A stretch of 48,538 bases of DNA from contig SKJY01000002.1 in the NCBI GenBank assembly GCA_007121775.1, positions 1 to 48,538 of the forward strand, given 5' to 3'. Shown here piece by piece: positions 25,100 to 34,128 of the stretch. This stretch comes from Gemmatimonadota bacterium (lineage in GTDB: Bacteria > Gemmatimonadota > Gemmatimonadetes > Longimicrobiales > Gaopeijiaceae). Positions within the stretch are counted from its first letter, which is position 1; each line of letters starts with the position of its first letter. The notes under the pieces are model-generated. The model saw nothing but the letters and a program-made list of their open reading frames with translations. It was not told the DNA's origin and did no database searches. The translations under genes were made by a program, and so were the position numbers.

Positions 25100-26907
25100 G
25101 CCGATGGGGCGGGGGCGAACTGGAGCTCGTGGAGGCGGGCGTAGAGGCCGCCGCGGGCCAGGAGCTGGTCGTGAGTGCCCTGTTCCCGGAGCTCACCGTG
25201 GTGCATCACCAGGATCCGGTTGGCTCCCTGGACGGTGGAGAGGCGGTGGGCGATGACGATGGAGGTCCGACCCCGCATGATCCGCTCGGTGGCGGCGTCG
25301 ATCCGCGCCTCGATCTCCGAGTCCACCGAGCTGGTGGCCTCGTCCAGGACCAGGATCTCCGGATCGAAGGCCAGGGCCCGGGCGAAGGAGATGAGCTGGC
25401 GCTCACCCACCGAGAGGGATGCGCCCCGCTCACCCAGGGGCTGATCGAACCCCCGCTCCAGCTTCTCGATGAAGGCCGTGGCTCCCACCTCCCGTGCCGC
25501 CGCCTGGATCCGCTCCTCCGGGATGTCGCGCCGCCCCATGCGGATGTTGTAGCGCACATCCTCGCTGAAGAGGAAGACGTCCTGGAGCACCAGGCCGATC
25601 CGGTCCCGGAGTTCGGCCTGTCGCAATCGGTGGACCGGGACGCCGTCCACCAGGATCTCACCCCTCTGCGGATCGTAGAAGCGCATGAGGAGGTTGATGA
25701 TGGTGGTCTTGCCGGCGCCGGTATGCCCCACCAACGCCACCTTCTCCCCAGGCCGCGCCCGGAAGCTCACCCCCTTCAGCACCCAGTCGGGCTCGCCGTC
25801 CCCCCGGGAGCCGTAGGCAAACCAGACGTCCCGGAATTCGATCTCGCCCTGGAGGCGCTCCGGAAGGTTCAGTGGATCTTCCGGATCCTGGATCGCCGAA
25901 TCCCGATCCACCAGGCGGAAGATCCGCTCGGACGACGCCATGGCCCCCTGGAGCACGTTGTACTTCTCCGAGAGGTCCTGGATAGGACGGAAGAACCGTC
26001 GGGCGTAGAGGAGGAAGGCAGTGACCACCCCCACCGAGGTGTTCTCCTGGATGATGGCGAAGCCGCCGTACCAGATGATGAGGGCCAGGGCGATGGCGGT
26101 GAAGAGCTCCACCACCGGGAAGAAGAGGGCGTAGTAGGTGATGGAGCGCAGGTGGGCCTGCAGATAGTGCTCATTCACCCGGTCCAGCTCCCGCCCCTCC
26201 GCCTCTTCCCGGTTGAAGAGCTGCACGACGCTCATCCCGGTGATCCGCTCCTGGAGGAAGGAGTTGATGCGGGCCAGACGCACCCGGATATCCCGGTAGG
26301 CCTGCCGGATCCGGCTTCGGAATACGGCGGCGGACCAGACCACCAGGGGGAGCACCGAGAAGGTCACCAGGGCCAGCTGCCAGTCCATGAGCAGCATGGC
26401 GGAGATGATGAACAGGAGGGTGAAGAGATCACCGAAGATGGCCACCACCCCGGAGCTGAACAGCTCGTTCAGCGACTCCACATCGGAGGTGATCCGGGTC
26501 ATGAGACGGCCCACCGGATTCGCGTCGTAGAACTGGAGGTCCAGCTCCTGGAGGCGCCGGAAGATCTCGGTGCGGAGGTCGTACATGACCTGCTGACCCA
26601 GCCAGGTGGTGACCAACGCCTGGGCATACTGGAATCCGAAGGTGCCGATGGTGGCCACCAGGTAGGCAATGGCCAGGGTGGCCAGGAGTTCGCCGTCCCC
26701 GGCCGGAACCGCGTCGTCCAGCGCCATCTGGATGAGCCAGGGGCCCAGGATCTGGAGACCGGCCGCCGAGACCAGGAGGAATACGGCCAGGACCACCTTC
26801 CACTTGTACGGTGCAAGGTAGGTGAGGAGGCGCCGCATGAGGCGGCCGTCGTAGGCCTTCCCCAGGGCCTCCTCTTCCTGGATGGGTCCGGAGGGAGAAC
26901 TTGGCAT
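25096..26907 (-). CDS. ABC transporter, fused permease and ATPase (MsbA/MDR type)
   Basis: A 603-aa half-transporter exporter. An N-terminal six-helix domain is followed by an ATPase domain with Walker A 'GHTGAGKTT', Q-loop 'VLQDVFLF', signature 'LSVGERQL', Walker B 'ILVLDEATSSVD' and H-loop 'VIAHRLST'. All motifs are intact. Such proteins form homodimers and export lipids, drugs or peptides; the substrate here is unknown. It starts 38 bases after hisIE on the same strand and overlaps the MFS gene, so it may be read through from the his operon. Confidence 0.94.
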   Translation of the reverse strand: MPSSPSGPIQEEEALGKAYDGRLMRRLLTYLAPYKWKVVLAVFLLVSAAGLQILGPWLIQMALDDAVPAGDGELLATLAIAYLVATIGTFGFQYAQALVTTWLGQQVMYDLRTEIFRRLQELDLQFYDANPVGRLMTRITSDVESLNELFSSGVVAIFGDLFTLLFIISAMLLMDWQLALVTFSVLPLVVWSAAVFRSRIRQAYRDIRVRLARINSFLQERITGMSVVQLFNREEAEGRELDRVNEHYLQAHLRSITYYALFFPVVELFTAIALALIIWYGGFAIIQENTSVGVVTAFLLYARRFFRPIQDLSEKYNVLQGAMASSERIFRLVDRDSAIQDPEDPLNLPERLQGEIEFRDVWFAYGSRGDGEPDWVLKGVSFRARPGEKVALVGHTGAGKTTIINLLMRFYDPQRGEILVDGVPVHRLRQAELRDRIGLVLQDVFLFSEDVRYNIRMGRRDIPEERIQAAAREVGATAFIEKLERGFDQPLGERGASLSVGERQLISFARALAFDPEILVLDEATSSVDSEIEARIDAATERIMRGRTSIVIAHRLSTVQGANRILVMHHGELREQGTHDQLLARGGLYARLHELQFAPAPSA

Positions 26908-26945
26908 GGGGGAGTGCTACCCCGATCGTTGCATCGGTTCCTGCA

Positions 26946-27650
26946 CTATCGCCGCCGGGCCCGGAGCCGGGCCTCTACATCACCCCACCCGGCACCGCCG
27001 GCCAGGAGCGCCACCATGAGGTGGTAGATGAGGTCCGCCGCCTCGTCCGGTGCCGTGCCGTCTCCCCGGAGAAGGGCGGTCACCACCTCCACCGTCTCTT
27101 CCCCCAGCTTCTTCAGGCGGAGGTTCTCATCGTCCAGGAGGCGGGTGGTATAGCTCCCCTCGGGCCGCTCCCGGGCCCGAGCCTCCAGAAGGGCCCAGAG
27201 TTCCGGGAGGACGGACGGTTCCAGTGACGTCCCTCCCCCGTTCCCGGCGTTGTCCGGCAGATCGGCCACCTGGCCCGAGGTGGGCTCTGCGGTCCCGGCC
27301 GTTGCCGCGCCGGTGAGCCTGCCGAAGCAGGTGCCTTCCCCGGTGTGGCAGGCGGGGCCGGTCATCCGGACCCGGGCCAGGACGGTGTCGGCGTCGCAAT
27401 CGGCGTGGAGAGAGACCACCTCCTGGATGTTTCCGGAGGTCTCTCCCTTCTTCCAGAGCTTCTTGCGGGAGCGGGACCAGTAGTGCATGAGCCCGGTCTG
27501 GAGGGTGCGCTCCAGCGCCTCCCGATTCGCCCAGGCCACCATGAGGACCCGGCCGTCTCCGGCGTCCTGGGCCACCACCGGGAGGAGCCCTCCGTCGTTC
27601 CAACGCAGGGCGTCCAGGTCACCGGGGGCGGAGAGGGTGCGGTCCGTCAC
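26946..27650 (-). CDS. hisIE: Bifunctional phosphoribosyl-AMP cyclohydrolase / phosphoribosyl-ATP pyrophosphatase
   Basis: A 234-aa fusion catalysing steps 2 and 3 of histidine synthesis. The HisI half has '[31 protein letters not shown]' (zinc and Mg ligands; partly quoted), the HisE half '[24 protein letters not shown]' and '[14 protein letters not shown]'. A Ser/Gly-rich linker of ~40 residues joins them. I chose the GTG at 27650 because it overlaps the hisF stop (GTGA); the ORF-track start at 27698 lies inside hisF. Last gene of the his operon proper. Confidence 0.95.
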   Translation of the reverse strand: MTDRTLSAPGDLDALRWNDGGLLPVVAQDAGDGRVLMVAWANREALERTLQTGLMHYWSRSRKKLWKKGETSGNIQEVVSLHADCDADTVLARVRMTGPACHTGEGTCFGRLTGAATAGTAEPTSGQVADLPDNAGNGGGTSLEPSVLPELWALLEARARERPEGSYTTRLLDDENLRLKKLGEETVEVVTALLRGDGTAPDEAADLIYHLMVALLAGGAGWGDVEARLRARRR

Positions 27651-28444
27651 CGGGATCCCCCCCCGGCCTGGGCGCCGGGGCGCACCGGAATTCCCCACCC
27701 CTCAAGGGCCCCCTTGAGCTCCGTCACGGTGGTGAGACCGTCGTGGAGGATCCCCGCCAGGAGGACGGCGTCGGCGTTGCCCTGGGTGAAGCCGTCCCGG
27801 AGGTGGGACGCTTCCCCGGCGCCACCGGAGGCGATGACAGGGATGTCCACGGCGTCGGCCACGGCGGCGGTGAGCTCAAGGTCGTAGCCGGTCCGGACCC
27901 CGTCCCGGTCCATGGAGGTGAGGAGGATCTCCCCGGCGCCCCGGCGGGCGCACTCCCGGGCCCACTCCACCACCTCCAGGTCGGTGGGGCGGCGCCCACC
28001 GTGGGTATGATGGTACCATCCGGGCCCTCCGGGGCCTTCGTCCATCCACCGGGCGTCGATGGATGCCACCACACACTGACTTCCAAAGAGGCGGGCACCC
28101 CGGGTCAGGACATCCGGATCCCGAACGGCGCCGGAGTTCACGCTCACCTTGTCGGCTCCAGCCCGGAGGAGGGCGTTCATGTCGTCCTCACTGCGAACGC
28201 CTCCGCCGACAGTGAGGGGTATGAAGAGCACCTCCGCGGTGCGGCGCACCGTATCCAGGAGAGTACCCCGCCCTTCATGGGAAGCGGAGATATCCAGGAA
28301 CACAACCTCGTCGGCGCCCTCCTCCTCATAGCGGCGAGCCAGCTCCACCGGGTCGCCCACGTCCCGGAGCTCCACGAAGTTGGTGCCCTTGACGACCCGG
28401 CCGTCCTGGACGTCCAGGCAGACGATGATACGGGGTCTCAGCAC
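27647..28444 (-). CDS. hisF: Imidazole glycerol phosphate synthase, cyclase subunit
   Basis: A 265-aa TIM-barrel enzyme that, with HisH, converts PRFAR to imidazole glycerol phosphate and AICAR. Catalytic Asp in '[18 protein letters not shown]' (Asp11 type) and the second Asp in '[17 protein letters not shown]' are present, as are the phosphate loops '[15 protein letters not shown]' and '[16 protein letters not shown]'. It starts two bases before the hisB stop region and overlaps hisIE by GTGA. Confidence 0.97.
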   Translation of the reverse strand: MLRPRIIVCLDVQDGRVVKGTNFVELRDVGDPVELARRYEEEGADEVVFLDISASHEGRGTLLDTVRRTAEVLFIPLTVGGGVRSEDDMNALLRAGADKVSVNSGAVRDPDVLTRGARLFGSQCVVASIDARWMDEGPGGPGWYHHTHGGRRPTDLEVVEWARECARRGAGEILLTSMDRDGVRTGYDLELTAAVADAVDIPVIASGGAGEASHLRDGFTQGNADAVLLAGILHDGLTTVTELKGALEGWGIPVRPGAQAGGGSR

Positions 28445-28446
28445 AG

Positions 28447-29139
28447 TCAGGCCTCCCCGTTCCCGGTGTCTGAGGGGCGGGTGTCGGTGCTGCCGGTCTC
28501 GGTGCGGCCTGCGTCGATCTGACCGGAAGTTCCCCCCGATCCAGGCGGAGTGCCGGGGGGGAGGGAGCCCGCGGTCTCAGGCGGGTCGGTGGGCGTCCCC
28601 TCCGCTTCCACCTCCAGCGCCACCGCTCCCTTGGTGCTGAAGACGCCTTCGCCCTCACGGAGGGCCTGGCGAAGGGCCAGCCCCACCGCCTTCACCGCCG
28701 ACTCCACCACGTGGTGCCGATCCCGCCCTCGCCGGACCTCCACATGAAGGGTGGCGCGCATGTTCAGCGCCATGGATTCCAGGAAGTGGCGGTAGAGGTC
28801 CGAGGGGAGCTCCCCCACGAAGTAGGGTCGCCCGCCCACATCCACCGCCGCCTCCACCAGAGCTTCGTCCATGGGGACCAGGGCCCACCCGTATCGCTCG
28901 GCACGTTCCGGGACCTCCATGGCAAGCGCCAATCCCAGGGTGATGCCCACATCTTCGATGAGGTGGTGGCGCAGGTCACCCCCGGCCTCAACCTGGAGGC
29001 CCAACCCGGCGTAGCGGGCCAGGGTCACCAGCATGTGGTCGAGGAAGGTGTCACCCGTATCCACCTGGATCTCCCCGTCGCCCCTCCGGACCTCCAGGGT
29101 GATCCAGGTCTCTCTCGTCTCCCGCTTCAGTCTGGCCAT
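28447..29139 (-). CDS. hisB: Imidazoleglycerol-phosphate dehydratase (divergent, with C-terminal tail)
   Basis: A 230-aa HisB without a phosphatase domain. The dehydratase fold is recognisable: '[18 protein letters not shown]', '[15 protein letters not shown]' (manganese ligands), '[18 protein letters not shown]', '[20 protein letters not shown]' and the ending 'FSTKGAVAL'. The usual DDHHTVED is shortened to RHHLIED, so it belongs to a divergent branch. After residue ~180 there is a Thr/Gly/Pro-rich tail of ~50 residues not expected for the enzyme. It overlaps hisA by 13 bases. Confidence 0.93.
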   Translation of the reverse strand: MARLKRETRETWITLEVRRGDGEIQVDTGDTFLDHMLVTLARYAGLGLQVEAGGDLRHHLIEDVGITLGLALAMEVPERAERYGWALVPMDEALVEAAVDVGGRPYFVGELPSDLYRHFLESMALNMRATLHVEVRRGRDRHHVVESAVKAVGLALRQALREGEGVFSTKGAVALEVEAEGTPTDPPETAGSLPPGTPPGSGGTSGQIDAGRTETGSTDTRPSDTGNGEA

Positions 29140-29894
29140 CCGCCGAACTCCTCCGCCACCTGTTTCTCGTCCAGCGCTCCCGTATAGAGCGCCATCCCCA
29201 GTACCGCGCCTGCCGCCTTCCGCCGCTTCAGGAATCGCAGATCATCGAGCGAAGAGACCCCACCGGAGATCCAGACCGGATGGGGGGAGTGGGTGAGCAC
29301 CCGGGCCACCTCTTCCCTGTCCATACCCTCGAGCCGCCCCTCCCTGCCCACATCGGTGCAGAGGATCCCGGCCAGGGGCAGGTCGGCGAGGCCTTCCACG
29401 AAGCTCACCACCGCCAGCTCCGAGCTGCGGGTCCGCCCGCGGCGAAGCACGATCCCGTCCCGGACATCGGCGGCCACCACAACGGCGCCCGGGTGTCGCC
29501 GGGCCAGGGCGGTGAGCCATTCCGGGTCTTCCACCGCCCGGGTCCCCACGATGATCCGGTCGACCCCCGCCGCCAGCAGGGCATCGGCCCGAGCGTCATC
29601 CCGGATTCCTCCCCCAACCTGGACGACGGCGTCGGTGACATCCACCACCTGAGCCACCAGATCGGCGTTGTCACCGGTTCCCAGGGCGGCGTCCAGATCC
29701 ACCACGTGGAGGGTGCGGTATCCCAGGTCGCCCCACCGCCGGGCCACGGCCAGGGGATCGGGGAGGGAGACCTTCTCCTCTTCCGGACGCCCGCCGACGA
29801 GCTGGACGCAGCGGCCTCCCTTCAGGTCCACGGCGGGGATGGCCTGGAAGGGATTCTTCGCCGGGCCGGCTCCATTCGTCTGGCCCTCACTCAT
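29127..29894 (-). CDS. hisA: Phosphoribosylformimino-5-aminoimidazole carboxamide ribotide isomerase
   Basis: A 255-aa TIM barrel of the HisA type: 'AIPAVDLKGGRCVQL' (general base Asp), 'LDAALGTGDN', 'VQVGGGIRDDARADALL' and 'ILCTDVGREGRLEGMD' (acid Asp). It catalyses the Amadori isomerisation before the HisHF step. It overlaps hisH by eight bases and hisB by 13, consistent with strict translational coupling. Confidence 0.95.
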   Translation of the reverse strand: MSEGQTNGAGPAKNPFQAIPAVDLKGGRCVQLVGGRPEEEKVSLPDPLAVARRWGDLGYRTLHVVDLDAALGTGDNADLVAQVVDVTDAVVQVGGGIRDDARADALLAAGVDRIIVGTRAVEDPEWLTALARRHPGAVVVAADVRDGIVLRRGRTRSSELAVVSFVEGLADLPLAGILCTDVGREGRLEGMDREEVARVLTHSPHPVWISGGVSSLDDLRFLKRRKAAGAVLGMALYTGALDEKQVAEEFGGWPD

Positions 29895-30522
29895 GGGCCA
29901 TACCCTCCACCTCGTCCAGGAAGTTCTCCAGAAGCCGGAGGCCCGGCGCCGAACTCTTCTCCGGGTGGAACTGAACGCCCCAGCACCGTCCCCGGCGCAC
30001 CGCCGCGGCGAAGCGGTCGTGCCCGTAGGTGGAGGTAGCCAGGGTGTAGGCTGCGTCAGTGGGTTCGCAGACGAAGGAGTTGGCGTAGTAAGCGGTCATC
30101 TGGGGGAGTCCCCGGAAGAGGGGGTCATCCATCTCACCGGCCTCCACGTCGTTCCACCCCATCTGGGGCACCGTCCGGGCCCGGATGCGACGCACCTGCC
30201 CGGGGATGAACCCGATGCCTTCCCCTTCCGACTCCTCGGAGGTGTCGAAGAGGAGCTGCATCCCCAGGCAGATGCCCAGGCAGGGGAGCCCTTCTTCCAG
30301 CGCGTCCCGGACCCGGGCCTCTTCCCCCGCCAGCGCCCCCACCGCCGCCCCGAAGGAGCCCACTCCCGGAAGAACCAGCGCCTCCCGGGCCAGTGCCTCA
30401 TCCCAGCGGGTGGTGACGGTGACCCGTGCGCCTCCCGCCTCGAGTCCCTTGGCCAGGGAGTGGAGGTTTCCGGCCCCGTAATCGAAGAGGGCCACATCTA
30501 TCGGTCTGCTTCGCTCGCTCAT
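29887..30522 (-). CDS. hisH: Imidazole glycerol phosphate synthase, glutaminase subunit
   Basis: A 211-aa class I glutamine amidotransferase supplying ammonia to HisF. Nucleophile Cys in 'CLGICLGMQLL', and His/Glu in 'GVQFHPEKSS'. 'LFDYGAGNLHSLAKGLEAGG' and 'LPGVGSFGAAVGAL' are HisH motifs. I chose the ATG at 30522, which overlaps the hisC stop by ATGA; the 99 preceding residues in the ORF track are antisense to nothing useful and out of frame with hisC. Confidence 0.96.
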   Translation of the reverse strand: MSERSRPIDVALFDYGAGNLHSLAKGLEAGGARVTVTTRWDEALAREALVLPGVGSFGAAVGALAGEEARVRDALEEGLPCLGICLGMQLLFDTSEESEGEGIGFIPGQVRRIRARTVPQMGWNDVEAGEMDDPLFRGLPQMTAYYANSFVCEPTDAAYTLATSTYGHDRFAAAVRRGRCWGVQFHPEKSSAPGLRLLENFLDEVEGMAHE

Positions 30523-31634
30523 GCCCGTATTCCGTCCAGTGCGTTCAGGAACCGATCCATCTCTTCCCGGGGGCCGATGCTCACCCGGATGGCGTCGCCG
30601 ATGCCGGGAAGATCGGGGAAGGGGCGCACCGCCACCTCCCGGTCCCGGAGCGCCGCCGTCACCGCCGCCGCCGTGGGCTCCACCGTGAGGGATGCGCCGG
30701 TCAGGGGGACGCAGAGGAAGTTGGCACCGGAGGGGAGGGGCGTCAGCCCCCGCCGGACCAGCTCGTGGGCCAGACGGGTCCGTTCGACCTGCACCGCCTC
30801 CAGGATTCCGGGGATCCATCCGGGCGCGTCGCGCACCGCCGCCACCCCCGCGGCCTCCGCCATCCGGTTCACCTTGTAAGGTCCCCTGGACTTCTCAAGC
30901 TCCCGGATCACCTCCGGCGCTCCCACCGCGAATCCCACCCGGAGTCCGGCGAGTCCGTACACCTTGGATAGGGTCCGGAGCACCACCAGACGCCGGGAGC
31001 CGGCGGCGGCCCGCAGAAGGCTGTCCGGGTCTTCCACCTGCGGATCCAGGAAGTCGGCGTACGCCTCGTCCACGGCCACCACCGTGCCCCTGGCCTCCGC
31101 CTCCCGAATCACCTCGTCAACCCAAAGCCGGGGCTGCACCTCTCCCGTGGGGTTGTTGGGGCGACAGAGATAGACCAGCGCCGGGCTCCCCTCAAAGAGC
31201 TTGACAGGCTCAGGGAGCGCGCCGAAGGGAGCCTCGGGCCCTGCCCCGCCGTCCCGCTCCAGGGGCATGGCCCGGAGCCCGTTCATCGTGGCGAAGATCT
31301 CGATCATGGAGAAGGTGGGGGGGAGGTAGCGCACTCCCTCCCCCTGGATTCCCGCCGCCCGGAAAAGGGAGTCCAGGAGATCATCGGAGCCGCAGCCGGT
31401 GCTCACCGCCTCCATGGGAACTCCGAAGCGCTCGGCCACCGCTCGGCGCAGATGGTCGGCGTAGACCGGCGGGTAGCGGAGGAAGTCCTCCGCCGAGGCG
31501 GCCTGGACAGCGACCACGGCGTCGGGGTGGACGCCCCAGCGATTCGTATTGTCGGACAGGTCCACGGCAATGGGACGCCGGTCTGGTGCGTAGGGCTCCA
31601 GGGGCGCGTAGTCGGGACGGGGGAAGGGTGTCAC
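30519..31634 (-). CDS. hisC: Histidinol-phosphate aminotransferase
   Basis: A 371-aa fold-type I PLP enzyme. Lys of the Schiff base is in 'RTLSKVYGLAGLRVGF'; PLP and substrate contacts include 'CRPNNPTGEV', 'VAVDEAYADF' and the C-terminal Arg region 'VRVSIGPREEMDRFL'. Four-base overlaps with hisD and hisH. Length is normal. Confidence 0.95.
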   Translation of the reverse strand: MTPFPRPDYAPLEPYAPDRRPIAVDLSDNTNRWGVHPDAVVAVQAASAEDFLRYPPVYADHLRRAVAERFGVPMEAVSTGCGSDDLLDSLFRAAGIQGEGVRYLPPTFSMIEIFATMNGLRAMPLERDGGAGPEAPFGALPEPVKLFEGSPALVYLCRPNNPTGEVQPRLWVDEVIREAEARGTVVAVDEAYADFLDPQVEDPDSLLRAAAGSRRLVVLRTLSKVYGLAGLRVGFAVGAPEVIRELEKSRGPYKVNRMAEAAGVAAVRDAPGWIPGILEAVQVERTRLAHELVRRGLTPLPSGANFLCVPLTGASLTVEPTAAAVTAALRDREVAVRPFPDLPGIGDAIRVSIGPREEMDRFLNALDGIRA

Positions 31635-33082
31635 GGGGTCTCCTCTGCTGTGTCGGTGCCGTCCGCGCCTGACCCCGGGAGGGTCTCCCCTGCCCCGGCG
31701 TCCCGTCGTGCTTCCGACCCTGTTCCGGCGTCCCGTCGTGCCTCCGACCCCTCTCCGCGGGCCCGGGCTGCTGCGGCGTGTCCGGGGAGCCCCTCGGCGT
31801 CGGCCAGGAGCCCCACATCCTCCGCCATGCTCCGGGCGCCCTCCTGGCTCAGCTTCTGCCAGGTGAAGAAGCGGAGGAAGTCCAGCACCGAGAGTCCAGA
31901 GAAGGAGCGGGACCGGGCCGAGGTGGGCAGGACATGGTTGGCCCCGGTGATGTAATCGCCGAAGGCCACGGTGGAGGCCTCCCCCAGGAAGACCGTGCCC
32001 GCCGTGGTCTGCTCTTCCAGGTCGGCCTGCGGGTCCCGGGTGAAGATGGCCAGGTGCTCGGCGGCGTACTCCCGAGCGAAGGCCATGGCCTGGGCCCGGT
32101 CAGCCGCCAGGATCAGGGCACCCCGGTCCGCCAACGCAGTCCGTACCACCTCCCGCCGGGGCGCCACCTCAACCTGGCGAGCGAGTGCCTCCCTGATCCT
32201 GTCCAGGAGTTCAGGAGACCACGTCACCGCCACCACCGCCGCTTCCGGATCGTGCTCGGCCTGGGCAACCAACTCCATGGCAACCCGCACCGGATCGGCC
32301 TCTCCGTCGGCCAGGACCAGAACCTCGGACGGGCCGGCGGGAGAGTCGATGCGGAGCTCTCCCGCCACCTGCCGCTTCGCCTCGGTGACCCACTGATTTC
32401 CGGGGCCCACGATGGCCTCCACCCGGGGCACCGATGCGGTTCCATAGGCCATGGCTCCCACCGCACCGGCCCCGCCCAGGGCGAAGAGGCGGGTCGCGCC
32501 GGCCAGGGCGCAGGCGGCCATCACCTCCGCCGGGGGCTCACCGGAGGGCCCGGGCGGGGAGCAGACCACGATCTCCGGCACCCCGGCTGCACGGGCCGGA
32601 ACCACACCCATGAGAACGGAGGACGGGTACGCGGCGCGTCCACCTGGGGCGTAGACTCCCACCGCCGGGAGGGGGGTGCTCCGGCGACCCAGGCGTACGC
32701 CGGGCTCTGTCTCCACCTCCACATCGGCGGGGATCTGAGCCCGGTGGAAGGTGTCGATGTTCCGGACCGCCCGCTCCAGTGCCAGACGCAGCCCCTGGGG
32801 GAGTGTGTGGAGGGCGTGGAGCCACCGCTCCCGGGGGATCTCCAGGCCGGGGAGGTCCACGCCGTCGAACTCCCGGGCCATGGCCATGAGGGCCTGGTCC
32901 CCGTCACGACGGACCCGGAGGAGGAGACCCCGGACCTTGTCCCGGAGGGTGTCTTCATCCAAGGGGCGGCGGTCCACCAGGCGGCGGCGGGTGGCCCCAT
33001 CCATCCCGTCCAGGGCACCGTCGAAGGCCAGGGTGGGGGGTGAGGCCGGGGTCTCGGGAGTCACGGGGGGCTCGGGAGTCAC
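31631..33082 (-). CDS. hisD: Histidinol dehydrogenase with repeat tail
   Basis: A 483-aa enzyme oxidising histidinol to histidine with NAD. Motifs: 'GVYAPGGRAAYPSSVLMGVVPA', 'IVGPGNQWVTEAKRQVAG', 'IDSPAGPSEVLVLADG', 'QAEHDPEAA' and 'YITGANHVLPTSARSRSFSGLSV' (zinc and catalytic His). After residue ~435 the protein ends in a Gly/Ala/Asp-rich tail with a tandem 'GSEARRDAGTGSEARRDAGAG', encoded by two 30-base units (31691-31750). The tail is beyond the enzyme fold. Confidence 0.95.
   Translation of the reverse strand: MTPEPPVTPETPASPPTLAFDGALDGMDGATRRRLVDRRPLDEDTLRDKVRGLLLRVRRDGDQALMAMAREFDGVDLPGLEIPRERWLHALHTLPQGLRLALERAVRNIDTFHRAQIPADVEVETEPGVRLGRRSTPLPAVGVYAPGGRAAYPSSVLMGVVPARAAGVPEIVVCSPPGPSGEPPAEVMAACALAGATRLFALGGAGAVGAMAYGTASVPRVEAIVGPGNQWVTEAKRQVAGELRIDSPAGPSEVLVLADGEADPVRVAMELVAQAEHDPEAAVVAVTWSPELLDRIREALARQVEVAPRREVVRTALADRGALILAADRAQAMAFAREYAAEHLAIFTRDPQADLEEQTTAGTVFLGEASTVAFGDYITGANHVLPTSARSRSFSGLSVLDFLRFFTWQKLSQEGARSMAEDVGLLADAEGLPGHAAAARARGEGSEARRDAGTGSEARRDAGAGETLPGSGADGTDTAEETP
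31691..31750. repeat. 30-base tandem duplication in the hisD 3' end
   Basis: Two adjacent 30-base units sharing CCGGCGTCCCGTCGTGC, differing at only a few positions. They encode the repeated SEARRDAG peptide, so the duplication keeps the reading frame. Confidence 0.85.
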
Positions 33083-33942
33083 GGCAGAAGCCTCTCGATG
33101 CGGGTGACCAGGATGCCCTCGGCGCCGAGGGCCTTGAGGCGGGCGATGGTGTCGTAGAGTTCGTCCTCATCCACCACCGCGTGGGCGGCGACCCAGCGAC
33201 CCTGGTCCAGCACATCAACGATGGTGGGGCCGCTGATCCCGGGAAGGACCCTCCTCACCTCATCCAGGCGGTCCCGGGGGACGTTGGACATGAGGTACCG
33301 CTTCCGCCGTGCCCGAAGGACCGATTCCAGCGCCGTGGTCAGGTCGGATGCGACCCGCCGGGCATCGTCGACCTCCAGCGCCTTGGTGTTGGCCACCAGG
33401 CGGGCGCTGGAGTCCAGAATGGTTCCCACCTCCCTCAGTCCGTTCACCCGAAGGGTGGACCCGGTAGAGGTGAGGTCGACGATCACATCCGCCACGCCCA
33501 GGTGCGGAGCGATCTCCGCGGCGCCGGAGACGGGGACGACGCGGATCGCGGTGCCCAGCGAGGCGAAGTAGCGCTTCGCCAGCCCTGGAAAGGAGGTCGC
33601 CACTCGCGTCCCCTCCGGGAGCTCCGCCGGGGACTGGACCGGGCTCTCATCCCGGACCGCCACGATGAGGCGGCACTGGCCGAAGCCCAGATCCAGGAGT
33701 TCCTCCACCTCGGGGCGTGCATTCTCCTGCACAAGATCCGCCCCGGTGATGCCGAATTCGGCGGCACCGTCGGCGACGAACTCAGGGATATCCTGGGCCC
33801 GCACGAAGATGGCCTGGAAATGGCTTCCCAGTCGGGCCACCAGCGCCCGGTCAGCACGGAACTGGGCCCTCAGTCCCGCCTTTTCGAAAAGCTTGAGGGA
33901 TTCCTCCGAGAGACGGCCCTTATTGGGTATGGCGATTCTCAT
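33079..33942 (-). CDS. hisG: ATP phosphoribosyltransferase (long form)
   Basis: A 287-aa first enzyme of histidine synthesis. N-terminal catalytic part 'MRIAIPNKGRLSEESLKLFEKAG', phosphate-binding 'ADVIVDLTSTGSTLRVNGL'; C-terminal HisG_C regulatory domain (~210-287, 'KRYLMSNVPRDRLDEV', 'GRWVAAHAVVDEDELYD') marks the long form, feedback-inhibited by histidine and not needing HisZ. I chose ATG 33942; the upstream in-frame extension in the ORF track runs through a terminator hairpin. No Shine-Dalgarno is evident. It overlaps hisD by ATGA. Confidence 0.95.
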   Translation of the reverse strand: MRIAIPNKGRLSEESLKLFEKAGLRAQFRADRALVARLGSHFQAIFVRAQDIPEFVADGAAEFGITGADLVQENARPEVEELLDLGFGQCRLIVAVRDESPVQSPAELPEGTRVATSFPGLAKRYFASLGTAIRVVPVSGAAEIAPHLGVADVIVDLTSTGSTLRVNGLREVGTILDSSARLVANTKALEVDDARRVASDLTTALESVLRARRKRYLMSNVPRDRLDEVRRVLPGISGPTIVDVLDQGRWVAAHAVVDEDELYDTIARLKALGAEGILVTRIERLLP

Positions 33943-33967
33943 CACGGCTGACGCTATATCTGATGGC

Positions 33968-34005
33968 AAAAAAACGCGGCCCGTCCGGTCAGGGGACGGG
34001 CCGCG
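33968..34005 (-). terminator. Intrinsic terminator / attenuator ahead of hisG
   Basis: On the minus strand CGCGGCCCGTCC-(7-base loop)-GGACGGGCCGCG is a perfect 12-bp GC stem directly followed by seven T residues, 25 bases before the hisG ATG. Its place after a His-rich leader frame makes it an attenuator rather than an end-of-gene terminator. Confidence 0.93.
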
Positions 34006-34038
34006 GGGCATCCGGACCTTACGCGTGGCTGTTCTCGC

Positions 34039-34122
34039 TCAGCCGCACACCCCGCCCCGCACCCGCCCGCCATGGGGCGCGTGACGACGATGATGGACGG
34101 GGTGGAGCGATGCCTGACGCAT
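34039..34122 (-). CDS. hisL: his operon leader peptide (27 aa, His-rich)
   Basis: A short frame absent from the ORF track: ATG at 34122, TGA at 34039-34041. The product begins MRQASLHPVHHRRHAPH, with five His codons (CAC, CAT, CAT, CAC, CAT) among residues 7-17, then a Gly/Arg-rich end 'GGRVRGGVCG'. In known his leaders, ribosome stalling at His codons under histidine shortage prevents formation of the terminator. Here the terminator stem starts about 35 bases after the leader stop. An in-frame TAG four codons upstream fixes the start. No Shine-Dalgarno is present, in keeping with a leaderless transcript. The symbol is given by analogy. Confidence 0.85.
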   Translation of the reverse strand: MRQASLHPVHHRRHAPHGGRVRGGVCG

Positions 34123-34128
34123 GGGGCA

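Noticed and set aside
25129-27027. 632-aa plus-strand ORF across the ABC transporter and into hisIE
   Set aside because: Antisense shadow of a gene with complete ABC motifs; no domains of its own.
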